From: Paenibacillus alba
GTDB lineage: Bacteria > Bacillota > Bacilli > Paenibacillales > NBRC-103111
Reading direction: 5' to 3'
Assembly (NCBI RefSeq): GCF_013204855.1
Contig: NZ_JABMKZ010000014.1
Location: 1-64,000, forward strand
DNA: 64,000 nucleotides
Below are positions 33,709 to 41,917 of the stretch, piece after piece; position 1 is the stretch's first letter; each line of letters starts with the position of its first letter. The position numbers and the translations under genes are program-made. Below the pieces are notes generated by a model. That model ran no database searches, was not told the origin of the DNA, and saw only the letters and a list, made by a program, of their open reading frames with translations.

Positions 33709-33838
33709 AGAGAACTACGATCCCTTATTCCACCACTTTTAGGTGAAATTTCAGCAAATTAGACAAATTAGCGGATCATAGTTCCGTCTGACTAGCCAAA
33801 CGGCTGTTTGGATGACGAATAAGGGAACATAGTTCCCT
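33709..33838. repeat. Interrupted inverted repeat, probable dispersed Paenibacillus element
   Basis: The 22-base arms 33709-33730 and 33817-33838 are reverse complements with three mismatches; both carry GGGAAC/GTTCCC and CCCTTATTC. A further CATAGTTCC copy lies inside near 33778. I recall similar GGGAACATAGTTCCC-type intergenic repeats in Paenibacillus genomes, but only one copy is in this window. Confidence 0.5.
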
Positions 33839-33845
33839 ACTCTGC

Positions 33846-33881
33846 ATCAATGTGATCAATGTGATCAATGTACTCAATGTG
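33846..33881 (+). repeat. Four 9-bp tandem repeats
   Basis: Units ATCAATGTG, ATCAATGTG, ATCAATGTA, CTCAATGTG run head to tail, followed by a partial CTCAT. No frame crosses it. Confidence 0.85.
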
Positions 33882-33975
33882 CTCATAATCACACATCCCT
33901 ATCCCGCCAAACCCAAACTATATCTCGCATACAACCATAATTAGGCAGGCATGCTTCCCTAAATCCTATAAACCC

Positions 33976-34014
33976 AAAAAAGCCTCGAATCCATTAAACG
34001 GATTCAAGGCTTTT
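33976..34014. terminator. Hairpin terminator between xylB and the 6S RNA gene
   Basis: AAAAAAGCCTCGAATCC pairs with GGATTCAAGGCTTTT (one mismatch) around ATTAAAC. T runs on both strands suggest bidirectional use. Confidence 0.75.
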
Positions 34015-34046
34015 GTAATTATCTTCATAAGCAAGAAAATAGGCAC

Positions 34047-34235
34047 AAAAAAACCCGCCTATGCCGTCCGGTTTTGGTGCTTCAAACCCGCTCTCGCAGG
34101 TGGGTGTCCGCAGAAGTGTATTTGAGGTCCCCTTTCGAGGGCATGTCAGCCACACTTCAATGTAGGTCTCCCTAGAAACAGTCATTGGTTTAAAACAACT
34201 TAAAACCGTTACGAACATCGCAGGATTCTTTTGTA
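34047..34235 (-). ncRNA. ssrS: 6S RNA
   Basis: About 189 nt on the minus strand with no good coding frame. The 5' part reads CCTGCGATGTTCGTAAC and the 3' part CGGACGGCATAGGCGGG; these pair as the closing stem and match the 6S pattern (E. coli has GAGATGTTCG and GGCGGCATCTC). The middle contains GGGAGACCTACATTGAAGTG and complementary stretches typical of the bubble that mimics an open promoter. The 3' end merges with eight T residues as a terminator, and a consensus promoter lies upstream. 6S RNA binds sigma-A RNA polymerase and adjusts transcription in stationary phase. Which Firmicute copy (6S-1 or 6S-2 type) is not resolved. Confidence 0.8.
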
Positions 34236-34241
34236 GTTCTT

Positions 34242-34270
34242 ATTATAGTGCCCAGCGAGCTGATTATCAA
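34242..34270 (-). promoter_or_regulatory. Sigma-A promoter of 6S RNA
   Basis: On the minus strand TTGATA (34270-34265), 17 bases, TATAAT (34247-34242), followed by the predicted 5' end near 34235. Confidence 0.75.
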
Positions 34271-34287
34271 CTGGCTGGGATTATTCT

Positions 34288-35109
34288 CTATTCTTTGTGA
34301 GTATCCTCTTTTTTATGCAAACTAATTTCGACATCGCTTTTTTCGCTCTCAACTTCACCTAGCTCTTGTTCCTGAGCCTCAGCCAGCTTCTGCTGTTCCT
34401 TCTCCTCAAGCTCCTGCTGCTTGATCTGCAGCTTCGTGAAACTTCGGTTGAACTGCCAGAAAGAGAACGTAGCCATAATACTGCCCATAAAAAACACAAC
34501 AAGGAAGAAATTGAACTTCGTCACACAAATATAAAGGATCACACCATTACAAATTAACAAGACGATCGAATTGATCGGATTACCAATCGTAATCAGAATG
34601 GAATTCTTCAGTATTTGAAAAATCTTCATGTGCAAATGCACCATAATCGAGAAAAAATTAAACAAGGAAATAAGAATAATGACCGTGAATGCAATAAACA
34701 AAACGGCCAAAACGCGCAGCGTGCTTCCCTGCTTCAAATAAAAGAAGTAGTTTACTGCGATAACTACAAAAATGATAACAAAGAAAATGCCGCCAACCAT
34801 GCTTTGCAGGTAATTTTCTTTATATCCACGGAAGTAGGTTTTCAGCAGTGGAACATCTTCTTCACCTGTGACCCATTTCCTTGCTACTGTGAACATGGCA
34901 GAGGTTGCCGGAAATAAAGTAAACGGTGCCAAAATAGCCAATATCGGTAACATGGACTTCAGAGCATCAGGTGACTGGCTCACCAAACCCATAAATGCAA
35001 AAAAGAAAACCGGAATCGAACATACGAGCCAGAGCAGATTGATCACCGATAGGCGCATTATCCATTCTGATATTCTGTATAGTCCTCCCATAACACCTCT
35101 AAACTCCAA
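34288..35109 (-). CDS. YesL/DUF624-family membrane protein
   Basis: The 273-residue protein matches the DUF624 family: GLYRISEWIMRLSVINLLWLVCSIPVFF at the N terminus (here GLYRISEWIMRLSVINLLW, then a first helix), five or six membrane helices and ALKSMLPI between them. The C-terminal 50 residues are a charged Glu/Gln/Lys-rich coil. The family often neighbours sugar importers, but here it lies between the 6S RNA gene and cshA. Start is TTG 35109 with GGAGGAAG upstream. Function is unknown. Confidence 0.85.
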   Translation of the reverse strand: MEFRGVMGGLYRISEWIMRLSVINLLWLVCSIPVFFFAFMGLVSQSPDALKSMLPILAILAPFTLFPATSAMFTVARKWVTGEEDVPLLKTYFRGYKENYLQSMVGGIFFVIIFVVIAVNYFFYLKQGSTLRVLAVLFIAFTVIILISLFNFFSIMVHLHMKIFQILKNSILITIGNPINSIVLLICNGVILYICVTKFNFFLVVFFMGSIMATFSFWQFNRSFTKLQIKQQELEEKEQQKLAEAQEQELGEVESEKSDVEISLHKKEDTHKE

Positions 35110-35268
35110 AACCGCTTCCTCCTTAGCGTTTCCTAATGGAAACTTTCTACGTTGATGTTATAACCCAACTTTAACGGAACTTGTCTTGCTTCACGATATG
35201 GTTTAATTATAGCCTATTTTTCAGTTTATAGGTAGACGTCTAGTCGTTATAGCTACTTCAACATCAAT

Positions 35269-35304
35269 AAAAGGCGAAGATCCTCAAGAGGATCTTCGCC
35301 TTTT
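35269..35304 (-). terminator. Intrinsic terminator of cshA
   Basis: AAAAGGCGAAGATCC pairs perfectly with GGATCTTCGCCTTTT around TCAAGA, giving a 15-bp stem with T runs on both strands. It lies 19 bp after the cshA stop. Confidence 0.9.
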
Positions 35305-35322
35305 CATTTTGGGTACTAACCC

Positions 35323-36939
35323 TTATTTATTTACAAGTGTATCTTCGCTTTTGCGAGGAGCTCTGGAACGATCACGGTTTCCGGAATTGTTGCTGCCGTA
35401 TTCGCGATTTCTGGAAGAGGAACTGCTTCCACCTTCTCTGTTTGAACCATAGTCTCTGCTATCTTTGCGCGGGTAACGGGAGTTCGAGCTGCTGGAACCG
35501 CCGGAATTGTAGCCGCCACCTTGACGACGATCGCCTGAACCTGATGAGCTGGATCCTGAACCGTATCCACCGCCAACGCGTCTGCCTGAGCTGCGCACGT
35601 CGAATTTTTTCTTTCTTGCACGAATCGGATCTTCTGGTGTTAATTCAATATTTGTTTCCTTTTTGTCGCCTGTCAGAAGCTTCATCGCTGCTGCAAGAAG
35701 ATTTACGGAATCATATTGCTCCAACATTTGAATAGCAAGACCTTTGAATTCACCTTGCGTATCATTTTGTAAGACATCAAGGATACGCTCAGCTGTCATT
35801 TTTTGTTTACCTTCGATGGCTTCAGCCAAGCTAGGCAAAGGTTTTTTGCTGATTTTATGGCGCGTCACTTTCTCAATGAAGTGCAAGTGATCGATTTCTC
35901 TTGGTGTTACGAACGTCCAAGCCGTACCTTCTTTACCTGCGCGGCCTGTACGACCAATACGGTGAACATAGCTTTCAGGGTCTTGCGGAAGGTCAAAGTT
36001 AATTACGTGCGTTACGCCAGAAACGTCTAGACCACGCGCCGCGACATCCGTAGCAACCAATACATCGATGCTGCCGTCACGGAATTTGCGCATTACGTTA
36101 TCACGTTGATTTTGGGACAAGTCACCATGTAGCCCTTCAGCTGCATAGCCTCTTTTTTGCAAAGCTTCTGCTAATTCGTCAACACGGCGTTTCGTACGAC
36201 CGAAGATGATCGCAAGATCTGGAGCTTCCATGTCGATCAAACGGCTAAGTGCTTCGAATTTTTGTTTTTCATGCAATTCAATGTACGCTTGGTCAATTAA
36301 TGGCGCGCTGACTTGTTTAGGAATTACCGAAACATGCTCAGGGTTGCGCAGGAATTGTTGCGCCAATTTTTGAATGTTAGCTGGCATTGTTGCCGAGAAC
36401 AACATCGTGTGACGCTCTTCCGGTACTAATTTGAGGATCGATTGGATATCATCCATGAAGCCCATATCGAGCATTTCATCTGCTTCATCCAAGATGACCG
36501 TTTGTACATCATCTAACTTGATTGTTTTGCGGTTGATATGGTCAAGCAGACGGCCTGGTGTACCGATAATAATTTGCGGTTTCTTTTTCAAAGCGCGAAT
36601 TTGCTTAACGATATCCTGTCCACCGTAGATAGGTAAAGAACGAATGCCTTTGAAACGACCGAGTTTTTCAATCTCTTCCGCAACCTGAATGGCAAGTTCC
36701 CGAGTTGGACACATAATAAGAGCAGAAATGCGCTCTTCTTTGGTATTGATTTTGTGAATTAGCGGAATACCGAAAGCAGCTGTTTTCCCTGTTCCTGTTT
36801 GCGCTTGACCGATCAAATCCCGGCCTTCCATGGCTAATGGGATCGTTTTTTCTTGAATTGGTGTGGATTCTTCAAAACCCATCTCCGTAACAGCGCGTAA
36901 AATCGCCGGCTCTAAACCAAACTCTTGAAATGTTTTCAA
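35323..36939 (-). CDS. cshA: DEAD-box ATP-dependent RNA helicase CshA
   Basis: The 538-residue helicase has all core motifs: Q motif (TPIQEKTIP), AQTGTGKT (46-53), [20 protein letters not shown] (151-154), SAT (183-185), [26 protein letters not shown] and [10 protein letters not shown]. The C-terminal 110 residues are rich in Gly, Ser, Arg and Tyr, a low-complexity RNA-binding tail. CshA unwinds mRNA structure in RNA decay and ribosome assembly, notably in the cold. Start is TTG 36939 behind AAGGAGA. An untranslated leader of about 150 bases is predicted. Confidence 0.93.
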   Translation of the reverse strand: MKTFQEFGLEPAILRAVTEMGFEESTPIQEKTIPLAMEGRDLIGQAQTGTGKTAAFGIPLIHKINTKEERISALIMCPTRELAIQVAEEIEKLGRFKGIRSLPIYGGQDIVKQIRALKKKPQIIIGTPGRLLDHINRKTIKLDDVQTVILDEADEMLDMGFMDDIQSILKLVPEERHTMLFSATMPANIQKLAQQFLRNPEHVSVIPKQVSAPLIDQAYIELHEKQKFEALSRLIDMEAPDLAIIFGRTKRRVDELAEALQKRGYAAEGLHGDLSQNQRDNVMRKFRDGSIDVLVATDVAARGLDVSGVTHVINFDLPQDPESYVHRIGRTGRAGKEGTAWTFVTPREIDHLHFIEKVTRHKISKKPLPSLAEAIEGKQKMTAERILDVLQNDTQGEFKGLAIQMLEQYDSVNLLAAAMKLLTGDKKETNIELTPEDPIRARKKKFDVRSSGRRVGGGYGSGSSSSGSGDRRQGGGYNSGGSSSSNSRYPRKDSRDYGSNREGGSSSSSRNREYGSNNSGNRDRSRAPRKSEDTLVNK

Positions 36940-37098
36940 ATAAATTCAATCTCCTTTTGTACAGGGCAGGCTAATGCCTTGTATCTTTTTTACCCTTAAG
37001 TACGACTTCCTATCCGTATCTATAGTTTCTTGGTGGAATACACTTTCGATTCATCATCTTCCATGATCCAATTGGCCGCCCTTAAGAACATCTAAAAT

Positions 37099-37107
37099 AT
37101 TATAGCA
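37099..37107 (-). promoter_or_regulatory. Extended -10 promoter of cshA
   Basis: On the minus strand TGCTATAAT is an extended -10 box; no good -35 is needed. The leader from about 37092 to 36940 is long (about 150 bases), as is usual for cold-shock helicase genes. Confidence 0.5.
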
Positions 37108-37219
37108 CAAGTCATATACACATTTCCAGAGGCTACTTTCAAATTGGGAACGAAACCTTCCACATAATCAAAGCGTATTACATGTTAGTACAATAATCGG
37201 AACAGAGGAGAGTTTTATT

Positions 37220-37756
37220 ATGTCCATATTTAAACGAGTTGGCAGCATCCTGCGCAGCAATAAAGATGTCCCTCCTACAACACCTGTTGGCAACCCACTA
37301 GAAGATGCTCGAGTTGGAGATATTGTCAGTGTAGACTTAGAAGAGTATGTCGTATCTGGCAAGACCATTTATTTTGACCGCGGTTTTGCTCCCCATCGTT
37401 ACGCTTATTATTTGCAAAGTGGCAAAAATATTCAGTGTCTAATCGTGGAAAAAGGGCGAACCTATGACTGTTTCATTTGCAGCTTTGTCGAAGGTGCGCT
37501 TGATGATCCGAATGATGTGCCTACACGCCTTGAACTAGATGAAGATGTGACCTTTGATTTGGAGTATCATCGCAATGATGTGACTCGGACAGAAGGAAAT
37601 ACCGATTTCCGTAGCGGAGATGATGTTATCTTCTGGCGCTATTTCGGACCCGATCAACGCTTTTTCTTTCTGCAATGGCAAGATGGGAAATTCATTGCGC
37701 TTGAGGGCGAACGAACGCCTGGCAATCAGATCAAATTTTTAAAATCGACGCCCTAA
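37220..37756 (+). CDS. DUF4178 domain protein
   Basis: The 178-residue soluble protein has a beta-rich core with RVGDIVSVDLEEYVVSGKTIYF (given here as RVGDIVSVDLEEYVV), DCFICSFVEGALDDP and DDVIFWRYFGPDQRFFFLQW, the DUF4178 pattern. The function of the family is unknown. It starts with GAGGAGAG and is followed 50 bp later by a DUF4247 lipoprotein gene; these two families commonly occur together, so they probably act in one membrane-linked process. No signal peptide. Confidence 0.75.
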   Translation: MSIFKRVGSILRSNKDVPPTTPVGNPLEDARVGDIVSVDLEEYVVSGKTIYFDRGFAPHRYAYYLQSGKNIQCLIVEKGRTYDCFICSFVEGALDDPNDVPTRLELDEDVTFDLEYHRNDVTRTEGNTDFRSGDDVIFWRYFGPDQRFFFLQWQDGKFIALEGERTPGNQIKFLKSTP

Positions 37757-37806
37757 ACAACCTATGTTATCATTAGTAAAGTTTGGAAAGGAGGGACTAC
37801 TGCAAA

Positions 37807-38517
37807 GTGAAAAGATGGACTTCTTGGCTTTCCTTTTTATTGATCATCGCCCTCCTTACCGCGTGTGGCGCTGATGCCGGACGTTATGTCAAAGATCAAT
37901 ACCCCCTAGTCAGCGTAGATGGCAAGGGCAGTGATCTATCCAGGGTTTATTCCGTAGAGGGCAAAAGCGTCCCCGCGGTAGCGACCGAAATTGCAGCGAA
38001 AGAATCACCGAAAGAAAAAAGCAAGGAATCTGAGGATCAAATGTTCCTTGTTTATAATGACAAGGTCATTAATATTCAAAAAGATCCCAAAGACAGTTCG
38101 AACACCCTGGTTCAAATCGATAGTATTCAATATGCCAAAACACATTATGATTCCTCTTTCTTGCAAGGTTATTTGACCGCTACCCTGCTTCAATCCTTAT
38201 TTGGCGGCAGTTGGTTCAACAATAGAGGAAGTTACGATTATAGAGGATATACCCGCACTCCAACCTATAATGCCGGACCGGGTAAAACAACCACACCAGC
38301 GACCGATACTTCTAAAGATAAAAAGCCTACAACATCTGATCGAACCGGAACCTTTAAGACAGGCACGGGTTCAGGTGCAGGATCACCTAACACAGGCAGC
38401 AGTTCGACAACACGGAAAAACGATGGCTCCACTACGAATAAGGTAACCAAACCATCGAGCAGCAAAACCACCAAGCCAAGCACAAGCTCGCGTTCAGGTT
38501 CCTTCAAAAGACGATAA
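37807..38517 (+). CDS. DUF4247 lipoprotein
   Basis: The 236-residue protein has a lipoprotein signal (LSFLLIIALLTACGAD; lipobox LTAC near residue 20), a DUF4247 region (about 25-150: DQMFLVYNDKVINIQKDP, SFLQGYLTATLLQSLFGG) and a Ser/Thr/Lys-rich tail of about 75 residues. Start is taken as GTG 37807, 11-12 bases after AGGAGGG; a TTG at 37783 overlaps that site. It forms a likely operon with the DUF4178 gene and ends at a hairpin. Family role unknown. Confidence 0.8.
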   Translation: MKRWTSWLSFLLIIALLTACGADAGRYVKDQYPLVSVDGKGSDLSRVYSVEGKSVPAVATEIAAKESPKEKSKESEDQMFLVYNDKVINIQKDPKDSSNTLVQIDSIQYAKTHYDSSFLQGYLTATLLQSLFGGSWFNNRGSYDYRGYTRTPTYNAGPGKTTTPATDTSKDKKPTTSDRTGTFKTGTGSGAGSPNTGSSSTTRKNDGSTTNKVTKPSSSKTTKPSTSSRSGSFKRR

Positions 38518-38529
38518 TCCGCGCACATG

Positions 38530-38563
38530 AAGCTGTTGTCCATGAATTGGACACAGCTTTTTT
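38530..38563 (+). terminator. Terminator of the DUF4178-DUF4247 operon
   Basis: AAGCTGT-TGTCCA pairs with TGGACA-CAGCTT around a short loop and is followed by six T residues. Confidence 0.8.
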
Positions 38564-38602
38564 ATTTCCAATTCTTTTAATTGAACAGAGGTTAAATAAT
38601 GA

Positions 38603-38630
38603 TTGAAGTTTTGAAAGAATGAATTATACT
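38603..38630 (+). promoter_or_regulatory. Candidate promoter of the yitT-family gene
   Basis: TTGAAG (38603-38608), 16 bases, TATACT (38625-38630), 38 bases before the TTG start. Confidence 0.45.
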
Positions 38631-38667
38631 TGCATTATGCTGCATACTATTTTAGAGGTGATTTTTT

Positions 38668-39489
38668 TTGAAAAAAGCGCTAGATGTTCTTGTCATTCTA
38701 GTTGGCGCACTGCTTGTCGCGGTTGGCTTCAACATGTTCCTCATCCCTCACCAACTGCTTAGCGGAGGAGTTTCCGGTTTTGCAATGATTATCGGTTATT
38801 TTACAAATTGGAACATTGGCTTCTTATATCTATTATTCAACTTGCCATTGATGATTTGGGGATTAGTTTCTATTGGCCGAAGATTTATTATGATCAGTGT
38901 CTCCTCCGTTATTTTGACGGTATGGCTGATGCAAATTCTGCCTACCAGCTATGTGGCTCAGGAACCGATTCTTGGCGCTGTGTTTGGTGGCGTTTTAATT
39001 GGAATCGGGAGTGGAATTACCTTAAGAATTGGTGGTTCAAGCGGCGGCTTCGATATCGTCGGTTTGATTTTAACGCGCAAGTTCGATTTCCCTCTTGGCA
39101 CGATCCTATCGTCTATGAACGGAATTGTCATTGTTGCCCTAGGTTATTTTAAACATAATTGGGATCTTGCACTCTTTTCTATGCTGGCGATCTATATTAG
39201 TGGCAAAGTCGTTGATACGATACATATTCGCCACGTGAAAGTGACTGCTTTTATTGTTACCAAACAGAAGGATGAGTTGATTAACGAACTGCTTCTGCTC
39301 CCGCGCGGTGTGACGCTTGTGAAGACGGAAGGCGCATATACCAAACAACAGCATGATATGTTGATGACCGTCATTACCCGTTATGAGCTTGTTGAACTAA
39401 AGCGAATTATTAAGCGAATTGATCCCAAAGCATTCGTGAATATCGTAGAAACGGTTGGGATTGTCGGCGAATTCCGCAAGCTTAAATAA
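38668..39489 (+). CDS. YitT-family membrane protein (DUF161/DUF2179)
   Basis: The 273-residue protein has five or six N-terminal membrane helices (DUF161, about 1-190: LLSGGVSGFAMIIGYFT, IGSGITLRIGGSSGGFDIVG) and a cytosolic DUF2179 domain (about 195-273: RGVTLVKTEGAYTKQQHDML, IVEtVGIVGEFRKL). The family is widespread in Firmicutes without a settled role. Start is TTG 38668 behind GAGGTGA. It appears monocistronic. Confidence 0.9.
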   Translation: MKKALDVLVILVGALLVAVGFNMFLIPHQLLSGGVSGFAMIIGYFTNWNIGFLYLLFNLPLMIWGLVSIGRRFIMISVSSVILTVWLMQILPTSYVAQEPILGAVFGGVLIGIGSGITLRIGGSSGGFDIVGLILTRKFDFPLGTILSSMNGIVIVALGYFKHNWDLALFSMLAIYISGKVVDTIHIRHVKVTAFIVTKQKDELINELLLLPRGVTLVKTEGAYTKQQHDMLMTVITRYELVELKRIIKRIDPKAFVNIVETVGIVGEFRKLK

Positions 39490-39531
39490 ACTTTCGTGCT
39501 ATCCGCCTCTTTATTCCGCTGTGATTTGTGT

Positions 39532-39537
39532 TATAAT
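39532..39537 (+). promoter_or_regulatory. Candidate extended -10 box upstream of the 62-residue gene
   Basis: TGTTATAAT (TATAAT at 39532-39537) lies 89 bases before the GTG start; -35 is poor. Confidence 0.4.
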
Positions 39538-39625
39538 GATTGTAATTTCATATAGTTCTGGTTGTTAACTTAAATGGTTCAGGCGTAGTTCTTATTCTAA
39601 TCTTTTGATTGGAAGGGTGATGCTT

Positions 39626-39814
39626 GTGGAGACAGTCAAATTATCCAGGATTGTAATGAAATTAACACCCGAGTTGTATCCCTTCTTAACCAGCTGCGAG
39701 CTGGACTCCGAGATTGTCCTCCGATTTGGGATTGAGGCGCTCGAAGCAGAAGATGTCATGGAAATTATTCAATTCAGTATTTCGGAACATCATAAAGACG
39801 CCCTGTATCACTAA
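39626..39814 (+). CDS. Small protein of unknown function (62 residues)
   Basis: The protein reads VETVKLSRIVMKLTPELYPF, then LTSCELDSEIVLRFGIEALE and a His-rich end (SEHHKDALYH). It is acidic, mostly helical by eye and soluble. GTG 39626 is chosen because GGAAGGGTGA lies just upstream; the ATG at 39620 overlaps that site. A TATAAT at 39532 and a terminator overlapping the stop codon show a compact single-gene unit. No family was recognised. Confidence 0.65.
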   Translation: METVKLSRIVMKLTPELYPFLTSCELDSEIVLRFGIEALEAEDVMEIIQFSISEHHKDALYH

Positions 39815-39831
39815 CAGGGCGTCTTTCTTCA
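39797..39831 (+). terminator. Terminator overlapping the end of the 62-residue gene
   Basis: GACGCCCTGT pairs with ACAGGGCGTC around ATCACTA and is followed by TTTCTTC. The stop codon lies in the loop, so ribosomes near the end would compete with hairpin formation. Confidence 0.8.
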
Positions 39832-39944
39832 TTTTTTTTCGTTTTTTATGCAAAGTTATGTAGTTTGTAATAATTAGGGTATATGGGTTATGATAAGAGC
39901 ATGCTATACTGGAACTAAAGATTAAACTACTGGAGGTGTCTAGC

Positions 39945-40181
39945 ATGGGAGCATTATCACCTTGGCACATTATATTAATAGCAATTGTTGCCCTACTTTT
40001 GTTTGGGCCAAATAAATTGCCGGAGCTCGGCAGAGGATTCGGTAAAATGTTTCGCGAATTCAAAGATGCAACGAGCGGAAATGGCGGAAATTCCACAATT
40101 GAAGAGCAGCCTGCATCGGTTCGCAAAGAAGTTAATCCTGCGGAAGTAACGAATGCCGATTCAGGACAAGCGAATAAATAA
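39945..40181 (+). CDS. tatA: Twin-arginine translocase subunit TatA
   Basis: The 78-residue protein has one N-terminal membrane helix (WHIILIAIVALLLFG), the F-G-P-N-K-L-P hinge and the amphipathic helix ELGRGFGKMFREFKDA, then a polar tail. TatA multimers form the pore for folded Tat substrates. GGAGGTG lies 7 bases before ATG 39945; an upstream GTG at 39936 overlaps it. A TGCTATACT box about 35 bases upstream is a likely promoter. No tatC is adjacent. Confidence 0.93.
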   Translation: MGALSPWHIILIAIVALLLFGPNKLPELGRGFGKMFREFKDATSGNGGNSTIEEQPASVRKEVNPAEVTNADSGQANK

Positions 40182-40189
40182 ATGTACAT

Positions 40190-40223
40190 ACACCCGTTGC
40201 CTTATGCATCCGGGTGTTTTTTT
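40190..40223 (+). terminator. Intrinsic terminator of tatA
   Basis: ACACCCG pairs with CGGGTGT around a 14-base loop, followed by TTTTTTT. Confidence 0.85.
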
Positions 40224-40226
40224 ATG

Positions 40227-40430
40227 TATTTTTGCCCCATCCTTTCCACTCAACCATCCCCCTACCGAACCGCTAATAATCCCGGTAAGCCCCATGAACA
40301 CCATAGCGAAAATCGATTGCCCTGTTGAACCAAATTGCTCCGGGAGCAGTCGAACTACATATTGGACTGCAACAATCTTGGCTACTTCTCCCAATCTCTC
40401 AAGCAGCATAAGGACAGAACCCATAGTACG
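40227..40430 (-). pseudogene. Relic of an MFS permease C terminus
   Basis: The minus-strand frame encodes AVQYVVRLLPEQFGSTGQSI, then FAMVFMGLTGIISGSVGGWL, which matches the C-terminal part of the PPP-type MFS permease encoded at 49086-50261 (ANRYISQLIPDEYRSSGQAI, then FAVAWSSVAGLISGTLGGWI). No start, no N-terminal helices and no downstream stop in a proper place: the frame runs into the tatA terminator. It is therefore a decayed fragment. The rest of the spacer to 40564 shows only an AT-rich stretch and the GGAGAGG site of the next gene. Confidence 0.75.
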
Positions 40431-40564
40431 AACAGGATATTTTTCACAAATGAAAGTTCCAATTATCTTCTTCTTTCTACAATCATCTACAAATTCCCTC
40501 TGTGCGTAGTTTACACCTTGCTTTATAATAAAAGAAGTACAAGATAGGAGAGGACTTATACATC

Positions 40565-41740
40565 ATGGAAATTTTACTAGCTTCACTCGCCCTTATTTGG
40601 GGCAATGTCACGGCCGCTAACCCTGATGCCAATTTTGAACAGCTAGTTCAAGCTTCCTTGAATGCCAAGAACGCTGTAGCTGTCGTACAGCCTACACCAG
40701 GGTCTAGTCCACTTGATCCGCTCAACAAACAGGATCCACAGAAGGATGCTCCCAAAGTTAAAGGCATTTACTCAACTGCTCACAGTGCCGGAGGTGCTCG
40801 TCTCAACACCCTAGTGAAACTGATGGATGACACCGAATTGAATTCAATGGTCATCGACGTCAAGGATGATTGGGGCTACATTACTTGGGAAACAGGCAAT
40901 GCGGACTTGGATGCCATGGGAACTACACAGAAAATTATTGGCGATATGCCGGGTTTAATGAACACACTGAATGAGCATAAGATTTATCCGATTGCTCGTA
41001 TCGTCGTTTTCAAAGACACGATACTTGCCAAGAAGAAACCGGAGTGGTCCTTCGTCAACCCTGACGGCACGCTCTGGGGCAATGGCAAAAACCCGCCGGA
41101 TAGCTTCGTTAATCCTTATAACAAGGAAGTTTGGGATTACAATATCGCTGTTGCGAAAGAAGCCATCAAAGCTGGGTTTAAAGAAATTCAATTCGACTAT
41201 GTCCGATTCCCGGAAGGTTTCGAGAAAAGAGCTGACACACTTAAATATACCAAAGATGAGCGCTCTCGTATCGATGCCGTTGCCTCCTTCGTCAAATATG
41301 CCAAGGAGCAAATCGAACCTCTAGGGGCTCGCGTTTCCGTTGATATCTTCGGGTATGCCGCTTCGGTTCCGGCCGCTGAGGGGATTGGACAGGATTTTGA
41401 GAAAATCTCGCAAAATGTCGACGTCATTGCCCCGATGATTTATCCGAGTCATTACAGCACAGGCTGGTTCGGCTCCAAGGTGCCGGATGCTGCCCCATTT
41501 GCCACAATCAACGGCGCCTCCAAGGATACCAACAAGAAATTGGAAGCCATTGATAAAAAGGGCTGGAAGCCTATCGTTCGGCCATGGATCCAAGATTTCA
41601 CGGCTTCCTGGATACCTGGTTACATTAAGTACGGTAAACATGAAATTGAAGAGCAGATTCGGGCCTTGAAAGAAAATGGCATTGAAGAATACTTGCTATG
41701 GAATGCCAACAATAACTATACACCTAATGTGAATTACTAA
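40565..41740 (+). CDS. Putative glycoside hydrolase-like protein (DUF4015)
   Basis: The 391-residue protein has a short hydrophobic start (MEILLASLALIWGNVTAANP), a Pro/Gln-rich linker and a DUF4015 TIM-barrel domain at about 65-390. Family landmarks include KGIYSTAHSAGG, SMVIDVKDDWGYITW, IYPIARIVVFKDTILAKK, IQFDYVRFPEGF, VSVDIFGYAAS, VIAPMIYPSHY and EYLLWNANNNYT. The acidic residues in FDYVRFPE and VDIFGY sit where retaining glycosidases place catalytic groups, but no activity is established. GGAGAGG precedes the ATG. It ends at a terminator and is monocistronic. Secretion is likely but the signal peptide is short. Confidence 0.85.
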   Translation: MEILLASLALIWGNVTAANPDANFEQLVQASLNAKNAVAVVQPTPGSSPLDPLNKQDPQKDAPKVKGIYSTAHSAGGARLNTLVKLMDDTELNSMVIDVKDDWGYITWETGNADLDAMGTTQKIIGDMPGLMNTLNEHKIYPIARIVVFKDTILAKKKPEWSFVNPDGTLWGNGKNPPDSFVNPYNKEVWDYNIAVAKEAIKAGFKEIQFDYVRFPEGFEKRADTLKYTKDERSRIDAVASFVKYAKEQIEPLGARVSVDIFGYAASVPAAEGIGQDFEKISQNVDVIAPMIYPSHYSTGWFGSKVPDAAPFATINGASKDTNKKLEAIDKKGWKPIVRPWIQDFTASWIPGYIKYGKHEIEEQIRALKENGIEEYLLWNANNNYTPNVNY

Positions 41741-41758
41741 GCTATGCATGCAAATGCA

Positions 41759-41793
41759 AACACCCTGAGGGCTTTAAAAGCCTTCAGGGTGTT
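41759..41793 (+). terminator. Terminator of the DUF4015 gene
   Basis: AACACCCTGAGGGCTT pairs with AAGCCTTCAGGGTGTT (minimal loop); T content downstream is modest (GTGATTTTAT). Confidence 0.7.
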
Positions 41794-41917
41794 GTGATTT
41801 TATGGACGATTTTACTTTCCTTTTCGTTTTGATTTATCATAGGGAACAAGCGTTATGTTAATGCAATGGCTTTGCGTAGATACGGTACCTATCAAACTTA
41901 CAGGAGTTGAAGCTGAA

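Larger units (their letters stand above)
33528..34046. other. Gene-free spacer with repeats
   Basis: About 520 bases with no convincing coding frame. It holds a 130-bp inverted-repeat element (33709-33838), a 4 x 9-bp tandem repeat (33846-33881) and a terminator hairpin (33976-34014). The first 180 bases contain nothing I recognise. Confidence 0.6.

Noticed and set aside
33846..33881. Possible CRISPR-like array
   Set aside because: The units are 9 bp and directly adjacent, with no spacers and no cas genes; it is a simple tandem repeat.
33994..34218. A 74-codon minus-strand open frame
   Set aside because: It overlaps the terminator and the predicted 6S RNA, starts inside the RNA and encodes no recognisable protein.
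39686..40189. A 167-codon minus-strand open frame across tatA
   Set aside because: It is antisense to the 62-residue gene and tatA, both with clear start signals and terminators, and crosses two terminators.
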